Below, piece by piece: positions 11,001 through 22,920 of a stretch of 64,000 nt of DNA. The translations under genes were made by a program, and so were the position numbers. The stretch lies in the NCBI RefSeq assembly GCF_002775205.1, contig NC_036456.1, forward strand, positions 18,007,463-18,071,462, in the 5' to 3' direction. The notes under the pieces were generated by a model. That model had not been told where the DNA came from. It saw only the letters and a program-made list of their open reading frames with translations, and made no database searches. Numbering within the stretch: the first letter of the stretch is position 1; each line of letters opens with the position of its first letter. This DNA is from Xiphophorus maculatus. Its lineage: Eukaryota > Chordata > Actinopteri > Cyprinodontiformes > Poeciliidae.

Positions 11001-14000
11001 GCCTTCTTTATATATTCATTTTAAATGCTCTTTAGATTACAATGTGAATAGACTTAAAGTTCAGAGTCAGAGTCCTAATTCATGTTTGATCCACTGTATA
11101 AAACAGAATATTCAGTTACTGGCAGGAAGGTCAATCAACCCAGAGGAGAGTGAATGCAGTATTAAAGTTCAATGTTTGAGTCTTAATAGGAGAATTTATG
11201 GTGCTTTCCATCTGGATACATCAACTAGTTTACATTTAGACCAAGTTATTCAAATGTGATTTTAATTGTGTTTGCGTTTTATAAATTGCGTTTTTTCCAC
11301 ATTAGTGGAAAATCGACAAAATTTGCACACATTTGAAATGGAAACGCTGATAGTGTTTTGTCTGTCAGGTTTTAAGACGGTGCTGCAAATTAAATGTCAG
11401 AGCATTTCCTGCATGTTTTCACAATGTTTAACAAAAGTCTGGACACAAGCAAAACGCACCACGCCAACTAAAAAAGGTGTAAAAAGTATGACTTTTTACA
11501 CCTCTGTAAAAAGTATGACATAAACATGCAGGAGCACAGCCTCCAACCTTTATTCAATCCCTAAAATAAAGAATGATTTCCAACTATTTTTCCCCACTGA
11601 ATGAATTTACTGAACTTAGACGTTTGGTTTCTCTAGATCGGCGTTTCCCAATTCCAATCCTCAGGCCTCCCTGCTCTGCATGTTTTAGATGTGCCTCTAT
11701 TCCAGAGCAGCTGATTCAAATGATTGCATGACCATCAAGTGCTGCAGAAACCTGTTGATCACCCATATATTCAATCCAGGTGTGTAGCAGAAGGGAAACA
11801 CCTAAAACATGCAGGGCAGGGAGGCCTGAGGACCGGAATTGGGAAACACTGCTCTAGATTATTACGTGTGAGCTGCTTCAAGGAGGCAGAATTAGTTTTA
11901 CACTTATTTAAATGTTCTGCAGAGGGATCAAAGCTATGACCTTAGTTAGTTTTAGGCTTCAGGGTCAGCCAGCACAGGTGTTGTCAGCTAACCCTGAAGC
12001 ATCAAGCAGCCACAGCTTGTCCAAACTCAAACTGTACAGACTAAAAATAGCAGCTCTCTGGTTTATTAATTATCTTCAAATAAATTGAAGCTGGATATTG
12101 TTTTGCAGTCTGTCCAAGCCATGAAATAAAAATACTATGATATTATAAATAAAGCTAATAAGCACCTTTCTCCTGCTGCCTAGTTTAACCGCTGTGTGAC
12201 CTCGCAGATGATTAAATGGTTCAGCAACTTCAGGGAGTTTTTCTACATCCAGATGGAGCGATTTGCACGCCAGGCGGTCCGCGACGCTCTCACCCGGTGA
12301 GTTACACTCAGCCCCGAATTTACTCCATTTACACTAGAGTCTGCTAGTATTTATTTTAATCTTTCTTACAAATGTAATTATCTATATTTTCTGCAAAAAG
12401 GACAGGAATGGAACAACATATAGATTTAATTAGGGGTGAGCAAAGTACGGCTCAGTGACTGCAGTTTGATTTAAATTAGGCCCGTCCAGCACAGTGCAGT
12501 TTTAGTAATGAGAGTAAAATTATTACCGACATAATTTTCTTGAAATGGAAAATTTTAAATACAGCAGAAAGTATTCATCTCTTTCAACTAGCCATTTATA
12601 ATAAGTAGAACCGCGTTCATCCGTTTTTATTTTGCTGCACCTAAATAATCTTTTATATGATTTGCTAAATTTGGCTAAATATAGCAAGTGTTTTGAAAGA
12701 AAATGACCCAAATCCTGTTTTTATATAACTAAGAATAAATCTGTTTAATCGAACCCAAAAGAATTTGAAAACCAAATGAAACATTTTTATGTTTTGCATC
12801 TATGATGAATAACATCAGTTTCCTTAAAAAAATAAATAAATTGGACTACTTTATTTGATTAATTTTAGTTTTCTGTTTTTATATTTTCTTCTTATATTTT
12901 TCTTATATTCTTATATTTTACTTTTGACTCAACATTTTGGCCCATGTGAAAAAAGTTTCTACTGCATTAGAAGATAATCCTGTTTAAGTGTGTTTAGAAG
13001 TAACTATAAATACTGATCAATACGGTATTTATAGTTCTTTTCACTCTCATATTATTAATAATATAAGCAGTTTCACATAGCAATAAATGTAAACAAAAAA
13101 ATTATTTGTGTTGCTTGAAACTTTGATTACTTTGAGCTCATTTAGATTGTTTGTGTTCTAATTTGTTCAAGTCAATAAATGTTTGTAAAACGGGCAAATT
13201 AAACTGAGGATGTTTTTAACGCAGGGATGGCGCCGCTCGTATGGGCCGAGAGAATCAGCTGCGAGTGGGTCGAGATACGGAGCTGTACCGCATACTGAAC
13301 ATGCACTACAACAAGAGCAACGTCTACCAGGTCAGGACGGGATGCTACATCAGTACAGACGTTTACATGCATGTAGGCATTAACCATCTTTAAAGATGGT
13401 TAAAGATTTTAACCATCTTTCACCAGGAGGGGATGAGTGTATAAGAAACAGCCGTTTTAAATACAAAAAGTAGGAGCACAAGGTTCAATTTATAGACATG
13501 GACAGATTTTATTGTCATTCAACTGTACATTAAAAAATTTACAAATTGAAATAAATTTTGTTGCAAGGCTCCAATAATAATAATAAATAAATAAATAAGT
13601 AATAATCAATATAAATGTATACATTAAAAGATTGAACTAATGTGAGTTTAGTATTCTTATAGCATGAGGGATGAAGCCGTTGTGGAATCTGGTTGTTCTG
13701 CCAAATTTATGCCAAATTCGGTAAAACATAAACATGTTTGGAGCACAGAAATGACATAAATCATTAGGTTTCTGGCATAAATTTGTTAGCCTATTGGATT
13801 TACTCTTTAAATTAACTCCATGTAAATGGGTTTAAATTGGTTCATTCCCAGTTTTAAGGGAAGCACATATATTTTCCATATGGTGGAGAGGGAGTCATTC
13901 CAGATTAACCAGTTGGGATGTGTGTTTTGGATCTGTGTCTTGTTAGAAAAAGCTGATTTTGTCAGAGTTTCACCCAAACTGACCTAAGACGAGCTTTTAT

Positions 14001-16161
14001 TGTCAAATTATATCCAAAATTCACATTTCGCCTGTTTTTGTTCTTCCATTTGGGTCTCAACTGCTTCTAAAAAACAGACCAATTGATAAAAAAAGGCATC
14101 CAGCTATTTTTTGCCAACAAGTTAATGTTTTTAAGGGTCTGGAAAATTAGCCGTTTAAAAAATCTCTAAGTTCCATTCAGGAGGCAGTGCCCCCGTTACC
14201 TAGCAACCAATGTGAAGCCCAGCCCGTTACCTAGCAACCCAAAGAAAGTTCCAGCACTTTGCTTAGCTGGTTTTACTGCTGTTTGCACTGCAGGAAAAGA
14301 CAAGTGTTTTGTTGTTGACTTACCATCCAGAAACCAGTTGCTGCAATCTTCTTGGTTATGCAATTAATGCATTGTTTAATGCATTAAATAATTACTTAAT
14401 TGTAATTATTTTTCAACTTTTTGGGTAAAAAAAACCAACAGATTTTGCTTATCATTGACTTGATAAAGCAATAAAAATGTCCTAGACTTCAGCCTTATTG
14501 CAAATCACACAATTTAAATGAAACATCAACATTTCTGTTCAAAAGAGTGGGTAAATATCCTGTCAGAAGCTTGTTTTTCTACAATTTAAGTGGCATTTAT
14601 CTAAATATTGCTTGCTTCAATATAAGCTTGAGCCAGCATGCATAATTTTTACTGGTTTGAATTAGAAAAATTCCCCAATAAAATGAAATATTTGTTTTTA
14701 AATGTAATTGAAAATGGGGTTGTATTTTCATTCTACTCAGGAAAAAAACATCTCAAATAAATTGTCTGTAATAAATAAACCTCTAACTTCTGACCAAAAA
14801 TGTAAATATTACACAGTAGTAGGTATTTTGAAATGCAGGACACAAACTGTTTAAACTGTTTTTATCTTGTCACAACATGTACATCTTTTTTTCACCACTA
14901 GTCAGCAGTAGTGGTCCACTAAATTTACAGCAAAATGTCAGGAAAAAGCTTTAAGTGAATCAGGTTGGTATTTAAAACTTAAAACCAGTAACTTTTAAAA
15001 TGTAAAATTAAAAATAGTGCCCGCTTTTAAAAAACTGTGAAACATGTTATTTTTGTCTATACAACTATCATAAAAACCTGAAAAGCTACACTGTCTGCAG
15101 CAGATTACAGGAAATGAGAGAAAACTTATAGAGCTTGAAGAAGACAAATGGCTAAACAAAGTACAGCACCAAGCCTACATTCCTTCAAAGAAGTCAGTTT
15201 TCTTATAAACTGAGCCAATTCACAACAAAACCTTAAAAAAGACATTTAGAAGAGGAAATATATGGTCAGGCCAAACCAAATATACAGAGAAATTTCCAAG
15301 TTTGGTGCCTCTGGTAAGGCCAATTTTAATAGAAACCTTCAGCTTGGAGGGGAAAGCTCTTTCAATTTTTCTTGTATGTGGTCCATGCTAGTTTGTAGCC
15401 TTTACTTCCTGTTTATTGCAGTCATAAGAAACGTCAATGTCTGGCAAAATTACACATTGACTGGTTGATTTGCTCCAAACCAGTAGATAGAAACACAGCT
15501 AATTCACATTTTCTATTTTTTTTTCTTGTACTTCACAACAATTGGTTAGAAACCTAGTTAGTGAGTTGATTTTGAACTTCTCTTTATGACAACATGAGAC
15601 CAAAAGGACAATGATCCCCAAACACAAAGTCAAATCTACAACAGAAGGGCTGAAAAAGAAGAGAATGGAGGTATACCAGCGGTCCAGTCAAAGTCCAGAC
15701 CACAACTTGATTAACATGTTTGCACCGTCAATAAACTGAGTACTGAAAATGATTATGTACTAAATAACGACTATTATTGGAATCTATTGTGTGTTTTTGA
15801 AGTTGAGTTTTACTTACTTTTTAACCTTTTCAAATCTAAATAAATATTTTTTTATCACCCTGAAAGAGGGTGTACTTACTTTTTTATTTATCATTTGCTG
15901 ATTTTAAGTAATGATAATCTACTTAACTAATGCTTTGCCTCTATCAGTACGTGTTGCAGACTTTGACTGGTCCGTTTCTGTGTGCAGGTTCCTGAGAGGT
16001 TCATCGAGGTGTCAGAAGTGGCGCTGAGAGAGTTTTACTCGGCCATTTGGACTGGGAGAGACAGCGACCCCTGCTGGAAGAAAGGGATATATAAAATCAT
16101 CTGCAAGCTGGACAGTCCTCTGCCGGATGCCTTCAGGATGCCTGGCTGTCCGGTGGGCTGA
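8007..16161 (+). CDS. prox3: Prospero-homeodomain transcription factor, probably Prox3 (five coding exons)
   Basis: Coding exons: 8007-9602, 9764-9865, 12184-12296, 13225-13330 and 15988-16161, all GT-AG and phase-consistent, giving about 696 aa (human PROX1 is 737). The ATG lies 2 bp after the acceptor at 8003-8004. The nuclear protein should bind DNA through the atypical homeodomain plus Prospero domain, which starts [16 protein letters not shown] (about 533), has WFSNFREFF (about 578-586) and ends at PGCPVG. N-terminal features are a basic coiled-coil stretch (about 100-165, [19 protein letters not shown]), the PROX helix [17 protein letters not shown] (about 280) and a Ser/Pro/His-rich region (about 400-520). 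The family assignment is secure. The choice of prox3 over prox2 is inferred from neighbours on human 11q12-q13. The donor at 9602/9603 (GGGG/GTAAGG) is the best in-phase site but is not proven. Confidence 0.9.
9945..10470 (+). repeat. Dispersed teleost repeat in prox intron
   Basis: Opens with ATCAATCAAGTTTGTTTGTATAGCAC and continues CAAGGCAGTTCAGAGTGATTTACATC and TCAGTGACTTATAAACTAAC, then GGAGCCAGTCTAGGG. I recognise this order as a widespread fish interspersed repeat. It is probably a retroelement derivative; class and boundaries are uncertain. Confidence 0.5.
11639..11851. mobile_element. hAT-type MITE with intact 8-bp target-site duplication
   Basis: A 213-bp element whose ends are long imperfect inverted repeats: CGGCGTTTCCCAATTCC on the left, and the right end reads CAGTGTTTCCCAATTCCGG in reverse complement. 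The symmetry continues inward through CTCAGGCCTCCCTGC and GCATGTTTTAG. It is flanked by the 8-bp direct repeat CTCTAGAT at 11631-11638 and 11852-11859. An 8-bp duplication with CAGNG-like ends is the hAT superfamily signature. There is no coding capacity, so it depends on a transposase elsewhere. Confidence 0.88.
13970..14370 (+). repeat. Dispersed repeat, GTTACCTAGCAACC family, copy 3
   Basis: Two GTTACCTAGCAACC motifs (about 14195 and 14228), then AGTTCCAGCAC, GCTGGTTTTACTGCTG, GAAAAGACAAGTGTTTTGTT and ACTTACCATCCAGAAACCAG. The order matches copy 2, so both derive from one element. Confidence 0.7.
15590..15740 (+). mobile_element. Tc1-like transposase relic
   Basis: Shows ACAATGATCCCCAAACACAAAG, then CTACAACAGAAGGGCTGAAA and CCAGTCAAAGTCCAGACCAC. 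This is the nucleotide trace of the Tc1 transposase C-terminal DDE region (degenerate NDP and SQSPD motifs). The frame is interrupted and the piece is short, so it is inactive. Confidence 0.65.
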
Positions 16162-16224
16162 GCTCTGCGTTTCTCCTCTACATGAACTCCACTGCATGCT
16201 CAATCACATTCTTATCAAGGTTTA

Positions 16225-16230
16225 AATAAA
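16225..16230 (+). terminator. Likely prox polyadenylation signal
   Basis: AATAAA 64 bp after the prox stop codon. A short 3'UTR is plausible. Another AATAAA near 18190 could serve a longer transcript. Confidence 0.5.
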
Positions 16231-19200
16231 CTGTCAAGCTGTAAATGATGGATCAGGTTCTCAGTTTGAGGTTAAAAACCACTATTTAGGACATACACAC
16301 AGGACAGACAGTGGACACACTCAGTGCTCAAACGAGAGTCTTGTGACTGCACTTATCTTGGCCATACCGCTGAATTAAAAGCAGGAATTCCTTCTGCAAA
16401 CATTCCTCTGCAGTCAGGCTGCAAACCGCAGCTTTTCTACATTACACGTTTGATAAAACTCTCCTGAAACCAAGCGCTGAAACAACCTCGTATCGTTTAT
16501 TCTGCCACAGATTCATAACGAGTCCCTCTGTATGTGTGAGGCTGCGTTTTACTGATGATTAGCTGGAATTTTAGAGAAACATTCGCCGTTATTCCAATGA
16601 AAATTTAATTTAAAGTACCCGTTCAATACTTCATCTACAAACTTCATTGGAATTTTAAGTGACATCAACAGAAAATAGTGTCCAGCTGTGAAGTCAAAGG
16701 AAATGGTTTTCAACATTTGTTTTTACAAAAGAAAGTCGGATATACATTTGTATTCAGCCCACTTGAGTCTAAACAAGCGGTTTTCAAAGTTTTTATAAAG
16801 CATTACCACCATTTTGGCAACGAGTTGGACTTTTTTAGCTTGTTATGTCATAAAAATTAAACCGAAACGTTCTTTTTTAATTGCACCACTTCACAGAGGA
16901 TGTGGTTAAATTCTGGAAATGTGGTTAAACTTTGCATATAAAAGTCAATTATTCCAGCAGAAGAAAACAGTTAATTTACATTTTGGAAAATGTAAAGTAT
17001 AACACAAAGTATGTATTTTTATAATCAGGTGTTTTTAACACGTAGAATCATGTTTATCCAGTGATTTTACTGAAAAGCCGACTTTGCTGCACCTAAATCA
17101 ACTTTAATTTAATTTATTAAATGTGGCTAAATATAGCAAGAGTCTTAAAATAAAGTAACCAAATCCTGTTTTTTTTTTAGCTGAGAATAAATTTGTTCAA
17201 TCGAGCCCAATTGAGTTGCAAATGTGCAAAACCATTTGCACATCATTGTCGATCCCGTTTTGGTTCCTACAAACAACAAACAAAACAATTGGACTAATTT
17301 ATTTGCTTTATTTTTTTTTTTTTTAGTCTTCCTTACTGATTATATTTAATTTAACATTTTGGGCCACTTGACAAAAACTTTGGACACCCTTGACTTAAGG
17401 GCTCTCCCGTTACAAACTCTCAACGTCACAAATTGTTTGTTTTACATAAGTACATGCGCTCACATCAGTTTCACTGATTGATGGAACAAAGACAATGCCA
17501 CTGAAATTCAGTTTTTAAGCAAAAATGGAAAGTCACAATTTCAGCACAAAAAGTGTAAGAGTTCAAACTCCCACAGCACTGACAAAAGTTTAATATTTTT
17601 CTTATTTGACCAGAGTTTTATCTTCCATAAATTTGCTGTGTTGCATAGCTTCATATTTGGTGGCCCTGGATTTTAGCTAAGGGTGTCAAAGATATTTTTA
17701 TTTGTAAACACAAATGAAAACCACATATCAGATTTCTTCAACTTCACAATTATGCACGACTTTGTGTCGTCACAAACAATCTCAGCAAAAGACAACGAAA
17801 TTTCTGGCTTCAAGGTCAGAAAATGTGAAAATACTGAGAGGATGTGGTGACTTTAGCGGGGAATAACCTGGCTGGTTCTTTTAAAAGCTTAAAAGATTAA
17901 CTTTGATTTCCTGCAGCTCAAAGATAAACATCTGTTAACAAAAACAAGTCATATTCCTGTGAATCCCTTCACTTTCCAGTGGGAAAACACTGTTAACATC
18001 CGAGTTAATTTTCTATCAGAATCCGTTTTTCTAATTTCCCTCCGTCTGAAGCAGCTTTTAATCTCCATAGAAAATAGTTCTTTATGATGCTGGACCAATC
18101 TTTGATTATTTATGAGAGTCTAGAAATTTATTGATTATCCTTCAAAGTGTCTTTGCTCAGAGTGTAACTATTGTACAGCTTTTGTGCATGATAAATAAAA
18201 ATGTAATCAACATGAAAATTTGTTCGGACATCTTGAGGTTGGCATAGCTGTATATTGATGTTTTTGGTGTTTCTCTTATGTACTCTTGAAATATTTTATA
18301 TTCTTTGAATGTGAAGCTGAACTAAATAAGTTAAAATATCTGAACTTTTGTTTTATATTTTAAATCTTGTATGTTGTGATAGTTTGATTTGAAAACAAAA
18401 TAGCTTTTGTTGGTGTAATTATTTGTGACGTGAATTCAAGTGCGTATTTCCCAGATTTGTAATTTTTATTTTTATCTTTTTCCTTTATATTGTACAGGAT
18501 GTGCTGCAGTCTTTGCTGTAGATCTGTGCCTCATTCAGACTTCAATGGATTTTACGTCTTATCAGCTAATTAAAGTAATACCAACCTCATATTATGAAAT
18601 GTGTTTATCTATATGCAACATAAACACTTTCCGTATTTATTGGTAAAGATATGTAGAAAACATTAAAACACGCCCACAGCACCAAGGATCCTCCACCGTA
18701 CCTAACTTTTTGCTTGATTTACACCAATCGTGACATTTTTAGTCTGAACTGACTCAATTAAATTCAATAAAAAAAATACTTTATCAATTTTTTTTTAAAT
18801 AAATGAAAAAATCCTATTAGAGTTTAAAATGTCAACATGATTAAAGTATAAAAAGCCTTTTTGTAGTTTCACTTTGACTTTTAGTTGTCATTTAATGGTT
18901 GTCTTGGCGAACCCAAGACACCAGGTTGTGCCAATAACTGTAGCACCAATTAATTGGATAAAAATAAAGATTTCTCAATATAAAATCTTAAATTAAGTTA
19001 AACTACTGACTATTTCTTGAAGTTCCATCCATCCATATTCTTCTGATTATTTGGTGTTGGTTGCCGAGGCAGCAGGGGCGGAGCCAGGGCTCCCTTGGCC
19101 AATCATTGGTCACTGCTGCGAAGTGATTGGTTGTTCCCATGGAAACTCACCAGCAGAAGGCGCCACCACAGCAAGCAGTTCCCCTCTAAAACAGCTGGTG

Positions 19201-19289
19201 GCAGCTTAGACAGCAGGGGCATAGAAAATATTCTGTCTTTAGTTAATTATTTAGAAAATACAAATGTTGTGCGCCGAAGTGGCTCTGGC

Positions 19290-20110
19290 ACCAATCAGTT
19301 GTTGGCCTGATTGGTGCCATACCAGGAACCGTCTGGTATGGTCACCTTTATGAAAATTTTCTGGCTCCGCCTCCATCATGTCCTGGGTCTTCCTATGGCT
19401 CTTCCACCATTGGGACGTGCCTGGATCACCTCACCATGGAGGCATTCAGGAAGTGTCCTAACCAGAAGCCAGAGCCACCTCCACTGGCTCCTCTTGATGT
19501 GGAGGAGCAGCTGCTCTACTCTGAGTCCCTCCAGGATGACTGAGCTTCTCACCAGAAGGGAGAGCCCAGACATCCGGTGGAGGAAGCTCAGTTTGGAGAC
19601 TTGTATCCACGGTCTTGTTCTTTTGGTTGCTAACCATAGCTCATGACCATACATGAGGGTGGGAATGCGGATCGACTGGTTAATTGACAGTCAGTCTTCA
19701 TCACAACAGCGCTCACATCACTTTAGACGCTACACCAATCCGCCCATCAATCTCCTGCTCTGACCAGCTCTGACATTGGTTATATAGGATCCTAACAGCC
19801 CCTGTCTACACTTCTTGTACCCCATTCACCTGAATTACCCCCAACAAGACTTCCCAACAACACGGAAAGTCTATCTGTAAAGGTTATGAACAGAATCTGT
19901 GACAAAAGGGAACCGTGGCGGCATCCAACTTTCACCAGAAAGAAGTCCAACTTGCTGCTGGGAAACCACGCTCTGGCACCAGTCATACAGGATCTTAACA
20001 GCCCCTACCTACACTTCTGGTACCCCATTCACCTGAATTACCCCCAACAGGACTTCCTAACACCTTTTCAGAGTCCAACAACACGTAGACCGGTTAGGTG
20101 AACTCCCACA
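19290..20110 (-). mobile_element. Degraded non-LTR retrotransposon (LINE) fragments
   Basis: On the minus strand a frame at 19376-19654 reads MYGHELWLATKR, then SQWRWLWLLVRTLPECLHGE and GGRAIGRPRT, like the C-terminal end of fish LINE reverse transcriptases (YGHE-W, RSQ-RW-GH, RP-GRPRT). A second minus frame at 19792-19986 has FFLVKVGCRHGSLLSQILFI, matching the reverse-transcriptase block VRQGCPLSPILF. Stops and missing sequence separate them, so it is a dead copy. The plus strand also has a near-identical ~75-bp segment twice (about 19795-19866 and 19998-20070). Confidence 0.75.
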
Positions 20111-22204
20111 CAGCCTACAGGACAGGATCCTGCTGAATGTACAGAGCTGTTCTTCAAAGTTAAGTAATTTTTCTTTTACACATCTCTTCCGGGTGTGACG
20201 GGATTATAAACGGCGTTCCATCTGCCTCCAACAAATACCAAAATTTTACTCAATTTGTTAAGTTAAATCAGCTGCCCTTCACCCTTGTGATAGAGCAGCT
20301 GATTCTCATTCAGAGGGAACGCCACACACAGAGGCAAACATTTTCCAAATTTAAGGATTAATCCTTTGGCTTGAAGACAATACATTTATTCATTTGTAGA
20401 AGAGATGCAATGCTGACAATAATTAGGGATGAAAGAGTGATTTTTCCCCAAACTGACAGAAAACTTGCCAACGTTCCAATGGTCAGTTTTTCCAAATGTT
20501 TGATGGATCCTGTTGCTGCCTAAAAACAAAACAGAAGAAATCTACTAACAAGTAGCTTTTTCACAACAATGTATTAAAAAATGTATTGCATTTAAAAGCA
20601 AAATACATTTTTTCTCTTTATCCTTGCCAGAAAAGCTGATTCTTTCAGTGTGAATCTTTAATTATCTCTTACACAATTTGTTTCCTTTATTCGAAAGCTA
20701 AAATCTAAACTTAATAAATTTGAAAATTTTAGTTTTTTAGTTAGATATTTTTCAGTCTATAGGGTAAACAAATATTTCTCATTTAGTTGTTTTATTCACT
20801 ATTGAACCTTCGGATCATTGCCTTTTAGCTCTCCACTATTTACCTTTAATTACTCCCATATTTGGTGGAGATGGATCATTTATAATGTGTTTTATTTTCA
20901 GTAGAGTCTATGTTTTCTTTGAATTGCAGATAAAAAATGTATTAAAGAACATGTAGAAATAAAAGTACTGAAGTCTAATAAAACTACACAGTTTAGTTGT
21001 TTAGTTTCAAGGGCAAGAATTTTAATGACCTGAAACAAGACAAAAGTAACTTACAATTAACTTTTCAGAAAGATATAGGAGCCTGATTTAAGAAAAATAA
21101 TTAGGAAATAATATTTTATTTGCACTAGAAACTAGACCAAAAAAATCCCTCTCTTAGAGTTTGTGTTTTTGCAGTGTAATGAATGAATGAGAAACTTTCT
21201 GATCCACTAGCTGATTTAAAATTGTGTCATGTATATAGAAGAAAATGACCCGGTCAGATGACAGAAGTCACAAGGTTTGATTAAGCTTTGCGGAGGAGAA
21301 AAGGCTCCACTCTCAGTCATCTGCAGCCACGTCTAAATGCCATGTCATGCCTATGAATTCTCAAACAGTCAAACTTATGACAAAGTCTGATCGCCTGACT
21401 CTGCATTTGTTATACCGAACCTTAAAGCCAGAGAAGTTCCCAGTGACCCTGGTCTCTGTCTCAGCTTTTAGAGATTATACCTCCCAGATGGAATCAGTGG
21501 GTTATGCGGTGAAAATAGATTTGCTCGCTTTTGTCAGGAAGTGTCCAAATGAATTACCTCCGCAGTGTGACAGACATGATGTCTTTATGTGGGGCTGTGC
21601 AGACTGAAAGGAAGAAACTTGACCTCATATGAAAGAGAGGAGCCTGAAGGCTGGAGGACTGTGGCGGTGGAGGCTCCACAGTTAAAGCCAGCGAGCGAAA
21701 CCGGATATTTATCACTTTTACCTTCAAAATAAAAGGTCGGCACGCCCTGACAAACAGGTGAGTTGATATGAGGTCTTCCAAAAATACAAAACATTACCAA
21801 GTATTTTTGGTCTGATTCCTAATGCAAATATCTAAGAGAAGTAACTTTTCAGCTAGTTATAGCAGCTTATTTTAAGTCCTTAATATCGATTTTTAAAAAT
21901 AGTAGTGCCACAGGTGGATTATTTCACTTAAAGCAAGACATTTTTCTCATTTTATAAATTAAATAATCTGCCAGGAGAACTATTTTTTAAATCTGTAGTA
22001 AGAAATTATTTACTGAGAACAAGGTCATATATTTTGCTTAAAAGCTACTTGTAAGTTTTGTCTTATTTCAAATGTACTAAGATATTTGCACTAGAAAACA
22101 TAGACCAGAAACATCTCGTGTGCTTTTGAAGTGTAAACCTTATCAAATGTGGACAAAGCAAATGTCTCACAAAAAATCATTTATGTATTTTTGTGCTCAA
22201 TGAA

Positions 22205-22710
22205 TATGAGTCGAAAATTTGCTAAAAAAAAAATGCTTATGAAATTTTTAGATAAACCTCAGAATTTCTGAGGTTTTTCACGTTAATCTTGAAATTTATG
22301 CTTTTTCTAGCAAATGTTCGACTTTTCAAACTCAAAAATTTCCATATTTTTTCTAGAAATTTTCTGATATTAATCTCAAAATTTCAGATTTTTTTCCCCC
22401 AGCAGATTTGTGTTATCTCAAAATTTTAGAGTTTATTCTGACATCCATCCATCCATCCATTTTCTTTACGCCATTGTCCCCAGTGGGGTCGTGAGGGCTG
22501 CTGGTGCCCATCTCCAGCTAACGTTCAGGGCGAGCAGCTGGGTTCACCCTGGACAGGTCGCCAGTCTGTCACAGAGTTTATTCTAACAAATTCTCAAATT
22601 GTCAAACTCAGAAATTTCCAAACTTTTTTCTCGAAAATTTTGATTATCTCAAAATTTCAATTTTTTTTTTTTTTTTAGCACATTTAAGTAAAATTCTCAG
22701 AGTTTTTTTT
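22205..22710. repeat. AT-rich repeat block with palindromic boxes, locus 2
   Basis: Same vocabulary as locus 1: TTTTTCTAGAAATTTTCTGA, ATTAATCTCAAAATTTCAGA, CTTTTCAAACTC. It is interrupted by the retroelement insertion at 22440-22572, which is therefore younger than the repeat block. Confidence 0.65.
22440..22572 (-). mobile_element. Second 5'-truncated RTE/Rex3-like tail with target-site duplication
   Basis: Begins near the (CATC) run, followed by ATTTTCTTTACGCC, GTCCCCAGTGGGGTCG, CTCCAGCTAACGTTC, GTTCACCCTGGACAGG and CCAGTCTGTCAC. It is flanked by AGAGTTTATTCT at 22428-22439 and 22573-22584. The body matches the copy at 3316-3439 and is truncated at nearly the same point. Confidence 0.75.
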
Positions 22711-22846
22711 GGCAGAAACTTACTATACATTTTATTCTGTCTACAGCAGCACTAATTTATCGTCGTGCCAAATATTCCTGAAAGTGTTTCATATTTTCAC
22801 TAACGGTCGCCTGTAGGAATCAAGCTTTTATTTTTGAAACTCCTTC

Positions 22847-22855
22847 CCGGAAGTG
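22847..22855 (+). promoter_or_regulatory. ETS-type site in the tmem179b promoter
   Basis: CCGGAAGTG, the core bound by ETS factors such as GABPA, about 65 bp upstream of the tmem179b start codon. This is a usual arrangement for TATA-less housekeeping promoters. No TATA box is apparent. Binding is not demonstrated. Confidence 0.4.
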
Positions 22856-22920
22856 GTCCCCTGCTCATCGTGGCTGCCTTGACATTGGTCCCTGTCCAGA
22901 AGCGGGCCGCTGGGTGGATG

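Larger units (their letters stand above)
9866..15987 (+). other. Prox introns between homeodomain exons
   Basis: Three introns (9866-12183, 12297-13224, 13331-15987). They hold the dispersed repeat at 9945-10470, a hAT-type MITE at 11639-11851, a TTTTATTGTCATTCAACTGT repeat remnant near 13507, a MITE copy at 13970-14370 and Tc1 remnants at 15590-15740. No further coding exon is visible. Confidence 0.6.
16231..22846. other. Intergenic region between prox3 and tmem179b
   Basis: Mostly AT-rich. It contains a Tc1-like scrap near 17740-17830, a degraded LINE at 19290-20110, two copies of a dispersed repeat with AAGACAAAAGTAACTTAC / TTTTCAG blocks (about 20960-21180 and 21790-22135), and the palindromic repeat block at 22205-22710. 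An 86-codon open frame at 21347-21607 has no homology I recognise and is not called as a gene. Confidence 0.6.

Noticed and set aside
21347-21607. 86-codon open frame upstream of tmem179b
   Set aside because: No recognisable domain, no splice context, and the flanks are repeats; cannot be told from chance.
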